Program-made: the position numbers and the translations under genes | The notes under the pieces: model-generated | The model's database searches: none | What the model saw: only the letters and a program-made list of their open reading frames with translations | What the model was told of the DNA's origin: nothing | Shown here: positions 8,448 to 17,146 of the stretch, one piece after another | Layout: every line of letters starts with the position of its first letter | Numbering within the stretch: the first letter of the stretch is position 1 | From: Streptomyces koelreuteriae | Lineage (GTDB): Bacteria; Actinomycetota; Actinomycetes; Streptomycetales; Streptomycetaceae | Length of the DNA stretch: 64,000 bases | NCBI RefSeq assembly: GCF_018604545.1 | Contig: NZ_CP075896.1 | Location: 6,510,001-6,574,000 of the forward strand | Direction: 5' to 3'

Positions 8448-11402
8448 ATGAGACGAAGAGCGAGATCGATCCTCGCTGTCGGCGCGCTCCTGATCGGCGG
8501 AGCGAGCATCGCACCCATTGCCCAGGCACAACCGGGAAGTTCGGCCCCGTCCGACTCGGACGAGGTCAAGGTCTTCCGGGCCGAGGTCACCCAGAAGCAG
8601 GTACCCCTGCTGCTCGCGGCCGGCCAGGACGGCCATGAACTCGGCGAGCAGGTCCCCGAGAAGGGCACCGGGACCGTCGAGGTCTATCTCACCGACCAGC
8701 AGGCGAAGAAGCTTCGCAAGCAGGGCGTCGGCCTCAACGAGCACAAAGTCTCCGCAGGTGCCGAGAAGCGCGTCAAGAACGCCGCCGAGGGCGTGTTCCG
8801 CCCGTACAGCGGAGGGGGCGGCCTGAAGGAGGAGATCCTCCGCGCCGCACAGCAGCACCCCGGGCTCACCAAGGTCGTCTCCATCGGCAAGTCGGTGAAC
8901 GGCCAGGACATCCTCGCGCTGAAGATGACCAAGAACGCGAAGAAGACGAAGGACGGCTCCAAGCCCTCCGTCCTCTACATGTCCAACCAGCACGCGCGCG
9001 AGTGGATCACGCCGGAGATGACCCGGCGCCTGATGCACCATTACTTGGACAAGTACAAGACGGACAAGCGCGTCAAGAAGATCGTCGACTCCACCGAGCT
9101 GTGGTTCCTCCTGTCGGCCAACCCCGACGGCTACGACCACACCTTCAAGAGCGACGACAACCGCATGTGGCGCAAGAACCTGCGGGACAACAACGGCGAC
9201 GGCGTCATCGGCACCGGCGACGGCGTCGACCTCAACCGCAACTTCACCTACAAGTGGGGCTACGACGACGAGGGCTCGTCCCCCAACGCCACCAGCGAGA
9301 CCTACCGCGGCGCGAGCCCGGGCTCCGAGCCGGAGACCAAGGCGCTGGACGCCTTCCAGAAGCGGATCGGCTTCACGTACGGCATCAACTACCACTCCGC
9401 CGCCGAACTCATCCTCTACGGAGTCGGCTGGCAGGTGGCCACCCCCACCCCGGACGACGTCCTGTACGAGGCGCTCGCCGGTACGCCCGAGAACCCGGCG
9501 GTTCCCGGCTACCATCCGCAGGTCTCCTCCGAGCTGTACACGACGAACGGCGAGGCCGACGGCCACGCGGCGAACGTCAACGGCCTGGCGATGTTCACCC
9601 CCGAGATGTCGACCTGCGCGACGGCCTCGAACGTCGACCCGAACGACGAGTGGAAGGCGTCCGACTGCCGGTCGGTCTTCACCTTCCCGGACGACGAGAA
9701 GCTGATCCAGCAGGAGTTCGCCAAGAACGTCCCGTTCGCGCTCTCCGTCGCCGAGTCGGCCGCCCGCCCCGACCGGCCCTCCTCCTCGGTCGGCATGAGC
9801 GCCGCCGACTTCACCCCGGCGGCCTTCTCCACCTCTTACTCGCGCGGCGCCGACCAGGAGATCTCCGTCGTCGCACGCAAGTCCGTACGCGACAAGGAGC
9901 TGAGGTACCGCGTCAACGGCGGCCGCACCGAGGACATGGCGCTCAAGGCCTGGAAGGGCGGCGAGACGTACGGCGGTGAGGACAACCTCTACTTCGACGA
10001 GTACCGGGCGAAGGTCAAGGACGGCGACCCGGGCGACAAGGTCGAGGTGTGGTTCACCGGGGAGACGAAGAACGGCAAGCCGGTCTCCAGCAAGCGCTTC
10101 ACCTACACCGTGGCCGAGCTGCCCAGGGCGAACACCCTCGTGGTCGCCGAGGAAGGCGCCACCGCCACCCAGGCGCAGGCCTACGTCGACGCCCTCAAGG
10201 CCAACGGCCGCAAGGCGGTCGTCTGGGACGTCGCCAAGCAGGGCGCGCCCGACGCGCTCGGTGTGCTGAGCCACTACGACACCGTCGTCCACTACACGGG
10301 CGCGGGCACCCCGGGCGTCGCCACCCAGCTCCAGCTCCGGGCCTTCCTCAACGAGGGCGGCAGGCTGATCGAGGCGGGCGAGCAGGCCGGCGGCAGCGTC
10401 GACCTGGGCGGCGGCACCCTCTCGAACGACTTCAGCCAGTACTACCTCGGTGCCTACAGCCGCACCTCGACCCCCGGGGCGACCGGCTTCACCGGCGCCG
10501 GCGGGCTCGGCGGCTTCACGGGCACACTCGCCGGCGCCCCCGGCAACCCGCTGGACAAGGCGGGCACCTATGCGGTCACCTCCGGCGAACTGCCCGCCGC
10601 CACGTACCCGCAGTTCGCGAGCGAGGGCGCGGGACAGTTCGCCGGCACGGTGAACCCGTACGGCCCGTACGCGGGCTCCTACATGGCGGCGGCCGTCCAC
10701 ACCAACGACGGCTACAAGCGCCTCACCCGCACCGTGGACCTCACCGGCACCACGGCGGCGGACAGGCCCACGCTGCGCACCCAGTTGCTGTGGGACACCG
10801 AGCCCGGCTACGACCACGTCCTGCTGGAGGCCCACACCGCCGGCGCCGACGACTGGACGACCCTGCCCGAGTCGGGCGGCGCCACCAAGGCCACCGTGCC
10901 GGAGGAGTGCGCGGCCGGCTACTACGTCAATGGGCACCCCTGGCTGAAGCGCTACCTCACCGTGACGGACGACGGCTGCACCGCGTCGGGCGGCTCCGGC
11001 CAGTGGCACAGCCTCACCGGCGCCTCCAACGGCTGGCAGCAGGTGAACTTCGACCTGAGCGCCTATGCCGGCAAGACGGTCGAGCTGTCGATCAGCTACG
11101 TCACCGACCCGGGCACCGGCGGGCGCGGCGTCCTCGCCGACGACGCCTCGCTGGTCGTCGGTGGCGCCGCGAAGGAGACCGAGGGCTTCGAGACCTCCCT
11201 CGGCGCCTGGAAGACGGCCGGCCCGCCCGCGGGCAGCCCGGCCGTCCTCAAGGACTGGACGCGCACCGGGGCACTGTTCCGGACATTCGGCGCGGTCACC
11301 ACGGACGACACCGTGCTGCTGGGCTTCGGCCTGGAACACGTCGCCGCGGCGGCCGACCGGACGGCACTGATGAAGAAGGCGCTCGCTTCCCTGGACGGGT
11401 GA
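8448..11402 (+). CDS. Large secreted zinc carboxypeptidase (M14) with C-terminal accessory domains
   Basis: 984 residues from the ATG at 8448, which has an AAGGGGGG site just upstream; the open frame extends further 5' without signals. A Sec signal peptide is clear (MRRRARSILAVGALLIGGAS up to AQA). The peptidase domain (about 110-440) shows the zinc motif HAREW, NPDGYDHTF, the DLNRNFTYKWG motif, a third zinc His in YHSAAELILY, and the catalytic Glu in FTPEMST. After about residue 450 come beta-rich domains and a late segment with FDLSAYAGKTVELSISYVTD, like the jelly-roll tails of immune-inhibitor-A proteases. It probably digests peptides outside the cell. It is monocistronic, with a strong hairpin downstream. 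Confidence 0.92.
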   Translation: MRRRARSILAVGALLIGGASIAPIAQAQPGSSAPSDSDEVKVFRAEVTQKQVPLLLAAGQDGHELGEQVPEKGTGTVEVYLTDQQAKKLRKQGVGLNEHKVSAGAEKRVKNAAEGVFRPYSGGGGLKEEILRAAQQHPGLTKVVSIGKSVNGQDILALKMTKNAKKTKDGSKPSVLYMSNQHAREWITPEMTRRLMHHYLDKYKTDKRVKKIVDSTELWFLLSANPDGYDHTFKSDDNRMWRKNLRDNNGDGVIGTGDGVDLNRNFTYKWGYDDEGSSPNATSETYRGASPGSEPETKALDAFQKRIGFTYGINYHSAAELILYGVGWQVATPTPDDVLYEALAGTPENPAVPGYHPQVSSELYTTNGEADGHAANVNGLAMFTPEMSTCATASNVDPNDEWKASDCRSVFTFPDDEKLIQQEFAKNVPFALSVAESAARPDRPSSSVGMSAADFTPAAFSTSYSRGADQEISVVARKSVRDKELRYRVNGGRTEDMALKAWKGGETYGGEDNLYFDEYRAKVKDGDPGDKVEVWFTGETKNGKPVSSKRFTYTVAELPRANTLVVAEEGATATQAQAYVDALKANGRKAVVWDVAKQGAPDALGVLSHYDTVVHYTGAGTPGVATQLQLRAFLNEGGRLIEAGEQAGGSVDLGGGTLSNDFSQYYLGAYSRTSTPGATGFTGAGGLGGFTGTLAGAPGNPLDKAGTYAVTSGELPAATYPQFASEGAGQFAGTVNPYGPYAGSYMAAAVHTNDGYKRLTRTVDLTGTTAADRPTLRTQLLWDTEPGYDHVLLEAHTAGADDWTTLPESGGATKATVPEECAAGYYVNGHPWLKRYLTVTDDGCTASGGSGQWHSLTGASNGWQQVNFDLSAYAGKTVELSISYVTDPGTGGRGVLADDASLVVGGAAKETEGFETSLGAWKTAGPPAGSPAVLKDWTRTGALFRTFGAVTTDDTVLLGFGLEHVAAAADRTALMKKALASLDG

Positions 11403-11487
11403 CACCCCCTTACCCGAAAGGGTGACGTCCCTGGTCAACAGGGATGCGCTCCGTGTAGCGAAATCGAGTGATCTTGATCTCAGCGGT

Positions 11488-11525
11488 GGGCGGTCCGTAC
11501 CCCTACTGGCGGGTACGGACCGCCC
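11488..11525 (+). terminator. Strong hairpin after the carboxypeptidase gene
   Basis: Perfect 15-bp stem (GGGCGGTCCGTACCC, 11488-11502, with its complement at 11511-11525) around an 8-base loop. It lies 85 bases past the carboxypeptidase stop and 130 before gap. The rest of the 250-base gap (11403-11653) holds the gap leader; I see no convincing -35/-10 pair in it. Confidence 0.8.
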
Positions 11526-11653
11526 TGCCGTGTATGGGGCATCTGGATGTCACCACCTGGGGCTCAGGGAGGTAGGGTCGTAGGCGGTCGGGGACATCCC
11601 AAACAGAGCTCGCCGGCTCTTCATGGCCGGCGTACCAACGAGGAGATCGGTTC

Positions 11654-12664
<1,011 letters not shown>

Positions 12665-12693
12665 TCAACCGAGCGGGCACGACAGTGTGAGAG

Positions 12694-12733
12694 CAGGGCT
12701 CGGGCAGCGTGAGGACGCGCTGCCCGAGCCCTG
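12694..12733 (+). terminator. Intercistronic hairpin between gap and pgk
   Basis: Perfect 16-bp stem (CAGGGCTCGGGCAGCG, 12694-12709, with 12718-12733) and an 8-base loop, 30 bases past the gap stop. It may act as a full or partial terminator or protect the gap message. Confidence 0.75.
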
Positions 12734-12762
12734 ACGCACGTACAGATCAGAGCTGTTCGATC

Positions 12763-12792
12763 ACGAGCGCTTACGAGCGCTTACGAGCTCTT
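12763..12792 (+). repeat. Three tandem 10-bp repeats in the pgk leader
   Basis: ACGAGCGCTT is repeated at 12763-12772 and 12773-12782, followed by ACGAGCTCTT at 12783-12792. The array ends three bases before the pgk ribosome site (AGGAG, 12795-12799). AGAGCT at 12749-12754 and AGCTCT at 12786-12791 are complementary, so the leader could also fold over the repeats. Confidence 0.55.
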
Positions 12793-12806
12793 TCAGGAGT
12801 CCCTTC

Positions 12807-14018
12807 ATGAAGACGATCGACGAACTCCTCGCCGAAGGGGTCGCGGGCAAGCGGGCTTTCGTCCGCGCGGACCTGAACGTGCCGCTGGACGGCACGTCGA
12901 TCACCGACGACGGCCGTATCCGCGCCGTGCTGCCCACGGTCAAGGCCCTCGCCGAGGCGGGCGCCCGCGTGGTCGTCGCCTCCCACCTGGGCCGCCCCAA
13001 GGGCGCCCCGGACCCGGCCTTCTCCCTCGAGCCCGCCGCCGCGCGCCTCGGTGAACTCCTCGGCGCCGACGTGGCCTTCGCGACCGACACGGTCGGCGAG
13101 TCCGCCCAGGCCACCGTCGCGGGCCTGAGCGACGGCCAGGTCGCCGTCGTCGAGAACCTGCGCTTCAACGCCGGCGAGACGAGCAAGGACGACGCCGAGC
13201 GCGGCGCCTTCGCCGACCGGCTCGCCGCCCTCGCCGACGTCTACGTCGGCGACGGCTTCGGAGCCGTGCACCGCAAGCACGCCTCCGTGTACGACCTCCC
13301 GGCCCGGCTGCCGCACTACGCCGGCTACCTCATCGCGACCGAGGTCGGCGTCCTCAAGAAGCTCACCGACGAGGTCGCGCGGCCCTACGTCGTCGCGCTC
13401 GGCGGGGCCAAGGTCTCCGACAAGCTCGCCGTGATCGACCAGCTGCTCGGCAAGGCCGACCGCATCCTCATCGGCGGCGGCATGGCCTACACCTTCCTCA
13501 AGGCCAAGGGCTACGAGATCGGCAAGTCCCTCCTCCAGGAGGACCAGATCCCGGCCGTCCAGGAGTACATCGAGCGCGCCGAGAAGACCGGCGTCGAGCT
13601 GGTCCTGCCGGTGGACGTCCTCGCCGGGACCGAGTTCCCGGACCTGAAGACCAAGGCCCCGGCCAACCCCACGACCGTCGCCGCGGACGCCATCCCGGCC
13701 GACCGACAGGGCCTCGACAACGGGCCCGAGACCTGCAAGCTGTACGCATCCAAGCTCGCCGACGCCGCCACCGTCTTCTGGAACGGTCCCATGGGCGTCT
13801 TCGAGCACCCCGACTACGCCGAGGGCACCAAGGCGGTCGCCCAGGCACTCGTCGAATCCAAGGGCTTCACCGTGGTCGGCGGTGGCGACTCCGCCGCCGC
13901 CGTGCGCATCCTGGGCTTCGACGAGACGGCATTCGGCCACATCTCGACCGGTGGCGGCGCCTCCCTCGAATACCTCGAGGGCAAGACGCTCCCCGGCCTC
14001 GCCGCACTGGAGGACTGA
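12807..14018 (+). CDS. pgk: Phosphoglycerate kinase
   Basis: 403 residues, standard length. Transfers phosphate from 1,3-bisphosphoglycerate to ADP. The substrate-binding start (KRAFVRADLNVPLDG), the ASHLGRPKG segment, VALGGAKVSDK and the nucleotide-binding VGGGDSAAAV near the C-terminus are all present. The ATG at 12807 follows AGGAG by 7 bases. It lies between gap and tpiA, five bases ahead of tpiA, so pgk and tpiA are surely one transcript. Confidence 0.97.
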   Translation: MKTIDELLAEGVAGKRAFVRADLNVPLDGTSITDDGRIRAVLPTVKALAEAGARVVVASHLGRPKGAPDPAFSLEPAAARLGELLGADVAFATDTVGESAQATVAGLSDGQVAVVENLRFNAGETSKDDAERGAFADRLAALADVYVGDGFGAVHRKHASVYDLPARLPHYAGYLIATEVGVLKKLTDEVARPYVVALGGAKVSDKLAVIDQLLGKADRILIGGGMAYTFLKAKGYEIGKSLLQEDQIPAVQEYIERAEKTGVELVLPVDVLAGTEFPDLKTKAPANPTTVAADAIPADRQGLDNGPETCKLYASKLADAATVFWNGPMGVFEHPDYAEGTKAVAQALVESKGFTVVGGGDSAAAVRILGFDETAFGHISTGGGASLEYLEGKTLPGLAALED

Positions 14019-14023
14019 CCCAC

Positions 14024-14800
14024 ATGACCGCGCGCACGCCGCTGATGGCGGGCAACTGGAAGATGAACCTCAACCACCTCGAGGCCATCGCCCACGTCCA
14101 GAAGCTCGCCTTCGCCCTGGCCGACAAGGACTACGAGGCCGTCGAGGTCGCCGTCCTGCCGCCCTTCACCGACCTGCGCTCCGTGCAGACCCTGGTCGAC
14201 GGCGACAAGCTCAAGATCAAGTACGGTGCCCAGGACATCTCGGCGCACGACGGCGGTGCCTTCACCGGCGAGATCTCCGGCCCGATGCTGGCCAAGCTGA
14301 AGTGCTCGTACGTCGCCATCGGCCACAGCGAGCGGCGCCAGTACCACGCCGAGACCGACGAGCTGGTGAACGCCAAGGTCAAGGCCGCCTACAAGCACGG
14401 CCTGACGCCCATCCTGTGCGTCGGCGAGGAGCTGGAGGTCCGCGAGGCGGGCAACCACGTCTCCCACACCCTCGCCCAGGTCGAGGGCGGTCTGAAGGAC
14501 CTCCCCGCCGAGCAGGCCGAGACCGTTGTGATCGCCTACGAGCCCGTCTGGGCCATCGGAACCGGCAAGGTCTGCGGAGCCGGGGACGCCCAGGAGGTCT
14601 GCTCGGCGATCCGCGGCAAGATCGCCGAGCTGTACTCGCAGGACCTGGCCGACAAGGTCCGCATCCAGTACGGCGGCTCGGTCAAGGCGGGCAACGTGGC
14701 CGAGATCATGGCCCAGGCCGACATCGACGGTGCCCTGGTCGGCGGCGCCTCGCTGGACGCCGACGAGTTCGTCAAGATCGTGCGCTTTCGCGACCAGTGA
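14024..14800 (+). CDS. tpiA: Triosephosphate isomerase
   Basis: 258 residues. Interconverts glyceraldehyde-3-phosphate and dihydroxyacetone phosphate. The N-terminal GNWKMN holds the catalytic Lys, IGHSERRQY the electrophilic His, and YEPVWAIGTGK the catalytic Glu and the phosphate-binding loop 6. It starts five bases after pgk and ends at a GC-rich hairpin that separates it from secG. Confidence 0.97.
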   Translation: MTARTPLMAGNWKMNLNHLEAIAHVQKLAFALADKDYEAVEVAVLPPFTDLRSVQTLVDGDKLKIKYGAQDISAHDGGAFTGEISGPMLAKLKCSYVAIGHSERRQYHAETDELVNAKVKAAYKHGLTPILCVGEELEVREAGNHVSHTLAQVEGGLKDLPAEQAETVVIAYEPVWAIGTGKVCGAGDAQEVCSAIRGKIAELYSQDLADKVRIQYGGSVKAGNVAEIMAQADIDGALVGGASLDADEFVKIVRFRDQ

Positions 14801-14831
14801 GTAGGCGGTAGCGGCGTAACGTCGTACCCTT

Positions 14832-14860
14832 GCGGGGTCCAGCCTTGTGCTGGGCCCCGC
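14832..14860 (+). terminator. Hairpin after tpiA
   Basis: A 12-bp stem with one G-U pair (14832-14843 with 14849-14860) and a 5-base loop, 31 bases past the tpiA stop. It closes the glycolytic gene run and lies just upstream of secG. Confidence 0.7.
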
Positions 14861-14895
14861 GTCGTCCGTCAGAATCCGAGGAAGTTGGTCCAGCC

Positions 14896-15132
14896 GTGGT
14901 TATGGGGTTCTCGATCGCCCTGATCGTCTTCAGCCTGCTGCTGATGCTGCTGGTGCTGATGCACAAGGGGAAGGGCGGCGGCCTCTCCGACATGTTCGGT
15001 GGCGGCATGCAGTCCTCCGTCGGCGGCTCCTCGGTCGCCGAGCGCAACCTCGACCGGATCACCGTCGTGGTCGGTCTGGGCTGGTTCGCGTGCATTGTCG
15101 TGCTCGGCATCCTGATGAAGGTGAACAACTGA
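14896..15132 (+). CDS. secG: Preprotein translocase subunit SecG
   Basis: 78 residues. SecG is the small two-helix membrane partner of SecYE. Helix 1 is at about 4-22 (FSIALIVFSLLLMLLVLM). The cytoplasmic loop carries the SecG signature HKGKGGGLSDMFGGG, and helix 2 spans about 54-73. The GTG at 14896 is 11 bases after GAGGAAG (14878-14884); the in-frame ATG at 14902 is the alternative. Its place after tpiA and before rbpA is conserved in streptomycetes. Confidence 0.93.
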   Translation: MVMGFSIALIVFSLLLMLLVLMHKGKGGGLSDMFGGGMQSSVGGSSVAERNLDRITVVVGLGWFACIVVLGILMKVNN

Positions 15133-15150
15133 CCGAGACGCACTCCGCAC

Positions 15151-15176
15151 GGAACTCGTACGCAAGGCCCCATGTT
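15151..15176 (+). promoter_or_regulatory. SigR-like promoter for rbpA
   Basis: GGAAC at 15151-15155 and GTT at 15174-15176 are separated by exactly 18 bases, the spacing of the thiol-stress sigma factor SigR consensus (GGAAT-N18-GTT). rbpA is an established SigR target in S. coelicolor. It sits 165 bases before the rbpA start. A TAGACT at 15269-15274 could be the -10 of a separate housekeeping promoter. Confidence 0.6.
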
Positions 15177-15340
15177 CGGTACGCGCCGCTGAGCGCGGCC
15201 TATCATGGGGCTTGCGTCTTTGTGTGAGGGTTGTAACTCCAATCACTGGACGCGCGTTGGGCCTTACGTAGACTGAGGCGCTCGCAGCGAAGCGGAACGC
15301 CGACTCGCTTCGCGGCACCATCACGCAGGGAGTTACGACC

Positions 15341-15676
15341 GTGGCAAGTGGCAACGCGATCCGGGGAAGCCGGGTCGGGGCGGGGCCGATGGGCGAGGCC
15401 GAGCGCGGCGAGTCCGCGCCGCGGCTGCGCATCTCCTTCTGGTGCTCCAACGGACACGAGACCCAGCCGAGCTTCGCCAGCGACGCGCAGGTGCCCGAAA
15501 CCTGGGACTGTCCCCGCTGCGGATTCCCGGCCGGCCAGGACCGGGACAACCCCCCGGACCCGCCGCGCACCGAGCCCTACAAGACGCACCTGGCGTATGT
15601 GCGGGAGCGGCGCAGCGACGCGGACGGCGAGGCGATCCTCGCCGAGGCGCTCGCCAAACTGCGAGGCGAGATCTAG
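15341..15676 (+). CDS. rbpA: RNA polymerase-binding protein RbpA
   Basis: 111 residues starting at a GTG at 15341. RbpA binds RNA polymerase and principal sigma factors and stabilises open complexes; in S. coelicolor it is needed for normal growth and rifampicin tolerance. The N-terminal tail is followed by a zinc-binding beta-barrel whose ligands are visible as FWCSNGH and CPRCGFPAG. The basic linker and the C-terminal sigma-interaction helix (YVRERRSDADGEAILAEALA) are intact. The SigR-like promoter upstream fits thiol-stress induction. A GC hairpin follows directly. Confidence 0.96.
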   Translation: MASGNAIRGSRVGAGPMGEAERGESAPRLRISFWCSNGHETQPSFASDAQVPETWDCPRCGFPAGQDRDNPPDPPRTEPYKTHLAYVRERRSDADGEAILAEALAKLRGEI

Positions 15677-15685
15677 GAATTGAGA

Positions 15686-15715
15686 CCGGCCGGACACCAG
15701 TAGGTGCCCGGCCGG
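15686..15715 (+). terminator. Hairpin after rbpA
   Basis: CCGGCCGGACACC (15686-15698) pairs with 15703-15715, with a single A-C mismatch and a 4-base loop. It begins 10 bases past the rbpA stop. Confidence 0.75.
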
Positions 15716-15809
15716 AGCTGGTTTCCGAGCCCGCCGCGGCCCGCTCGCGGACCGATTGTCAGTGGTGCCCTCTACGGTTTGTGCATCGGGCGAACCGTGA
15801 GGGGGAACA

Positions 15810-17078
15810 GTGGCGACGGTCGAGGTGGGGAGCGTGCGCGCGCCCGCGTGGCGCGGGGCCTTCGGACGGCTGTGGAGCGCGGCCGTGCTGTCCAGCTTCG
15901 GTGACGCGCTGCGCAACGCCGCGCTGCCCCTGCTGGCGGTCACACTGACCGACGAGCCGCTGCTCATCGCCTCCGTCACCGCCTGCGGCTATCTGCCCTG
16001 GATCGTCTTCGGGCTGCTCGGCGGAGCCGTCGCCGACCGGGTGGACCAGCGGCGCGCCATGTGGATGGCGGACGCGTTACGCGGCCTGCTGATCGCCGCC
16101 TTCGCCGTGGCCGTCGCCCTCGGCCACGCCTCGATCGGCCTGCTCATCGTGCTGGCCGTCGCCCTCACCACCCTCCAGACCCTCTTCGACAACGCCGCGA
16201 CCGCGCTGCTCCCCGCCCTGGTCGACCGGGACGCGCTCGGCAGCGCCAACGCCCGGCTGATGACCGGCCAGCGTGTCGCGGGCGGCCTGCTGGGCGGGCC
16301 GGTCGTGCCGCTGCTGCTGGCGGCCGGTGCCGCCGTGCCTTTCGCGGCCGACGCCGTGACCTTCCTGGTGGCCGCCGCGCTGATCGCCACTCTGCCGGCC
16401 GCCGGGACCGACCGTGAGCCGAGGCCGGCGGGCAGCACCCTGCGCCGTGAGATCGCGGAGGGCTTGCGCACCCTGTGGCGCGACCGCGCCCTGCGCGGCC
16501 TGTGCGCCGCCACCGCCCTGTGCAACATCGGCATGGGCACCCTGCTCGCCCTGCTGGTCGTCCTCGTCACCGACTGGCTGGAGGCGGGTTCCGTGGGCTA
16601 CGCGGCGGCGGGCACCGCCTTCACTCTGGGCGGTCTGGCCGGGGGAGTGGTGAACAGCCGGCTGGTGGCGCGGCTCGGCCGGCAGCGGTCGGTGCTGCTC
16701 GCCGGATCGGTGCAGACCGCGGCCCTCGTCGTCATGGGCACCGTGCGCAGCCTGACCGTGCTGGTGGGGATGCTGGCCGTCTTCGGGCTCATGAGCATGG
16801 TGTGGAACGTCAACACGACGACGCTGATGCAGGAGCGCAGCCCCGCCGGGCTCCTGGGCCGGGTCAGCTCGGCCTTCCGCACCCTGGCCTTCGCCGGAGT
16901 GCCCCTCGGCGCCCTGCTCGGGGGAGCCGTCGCCACCGCCTGGGGCCCCAACACCCCGCCCCTGCTGACCGCCGCGTTCTTCCTCCTGGCCGTCATCGCG
17001 CTGATACCCACGCTCCACGCGAACGTATCTGTTGTTGAACCGGCCGACGGTGCCACGACAACCGACGCCACGCGCTGA
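15810..17078 (+). CDS. MFS transporter, exporter type
   Basis: 422 residues with about 10-12 hydrophobic segments in the inner membrane. The N-terminus (FGRLWSAAVLSSFGDALRNAALPLLAV) and the intracellular loop GGAVADRVDQRRAMWMADALRG carry the MFS loop 2-3 signature. Overall it resembles the drug or macrolide efflux (MFS_3, MefA-like) subgroup. The start is a GTG at 15810 after GGGGGAACA. It stands alone between rbpA and pgi, and nothing nearby gives a substrate. Confidence 0.85.
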   Translation: MATVEVGSVRAPAWRGAFGRLWSAAVLSSFGDALRNAALPLLAVTLTDEPLLIASVTACGYLPWIVFGLLGGAVADRVDQRRAMWMADALRGLLIAAFAVAVALGHASIGLLIVLAVALTTLQTLFDNAATALLPALVDRDALGSANARLMTGQRVAGGLLGGPVVPLLLAAGAAVPFAADAVTFLVAAALIATLPAAGTDREPRPAGSTLRREIAEGLRTLWRDRALRGLCAATALCNIGMGTLLALLVVLVTDWLEAGSVGYAAAGTAFTLGGLAGGVVNSRLVARLGRQRSVLLAGSVQTAALVVMGTVRSLTVLVGMLAVFGLMSMVWNVNTTTLMQERSPAGLLGRVSSAFRTLAFAGVPLGALLGGAVATAWGPNTPPLLTAAFFLLAVIALIPTLHANVSVVEPADGATTTDATR

Positions 17079-17146
17079 TCAATTAGGTTGGACCGGCAGC
17101 GGGGCAAGGTGCGCAGGCAGGACAGGAAAGAAGGCTGAAGTCCCAG

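Noticed and set aside
8385..11438. 1017-residue open frame on the minus strand over the carboxypeptidase gene
   Set aside because: Shadow frame with no domain and no ribosome site. The plus strand has signal peptide and active-site motifs.
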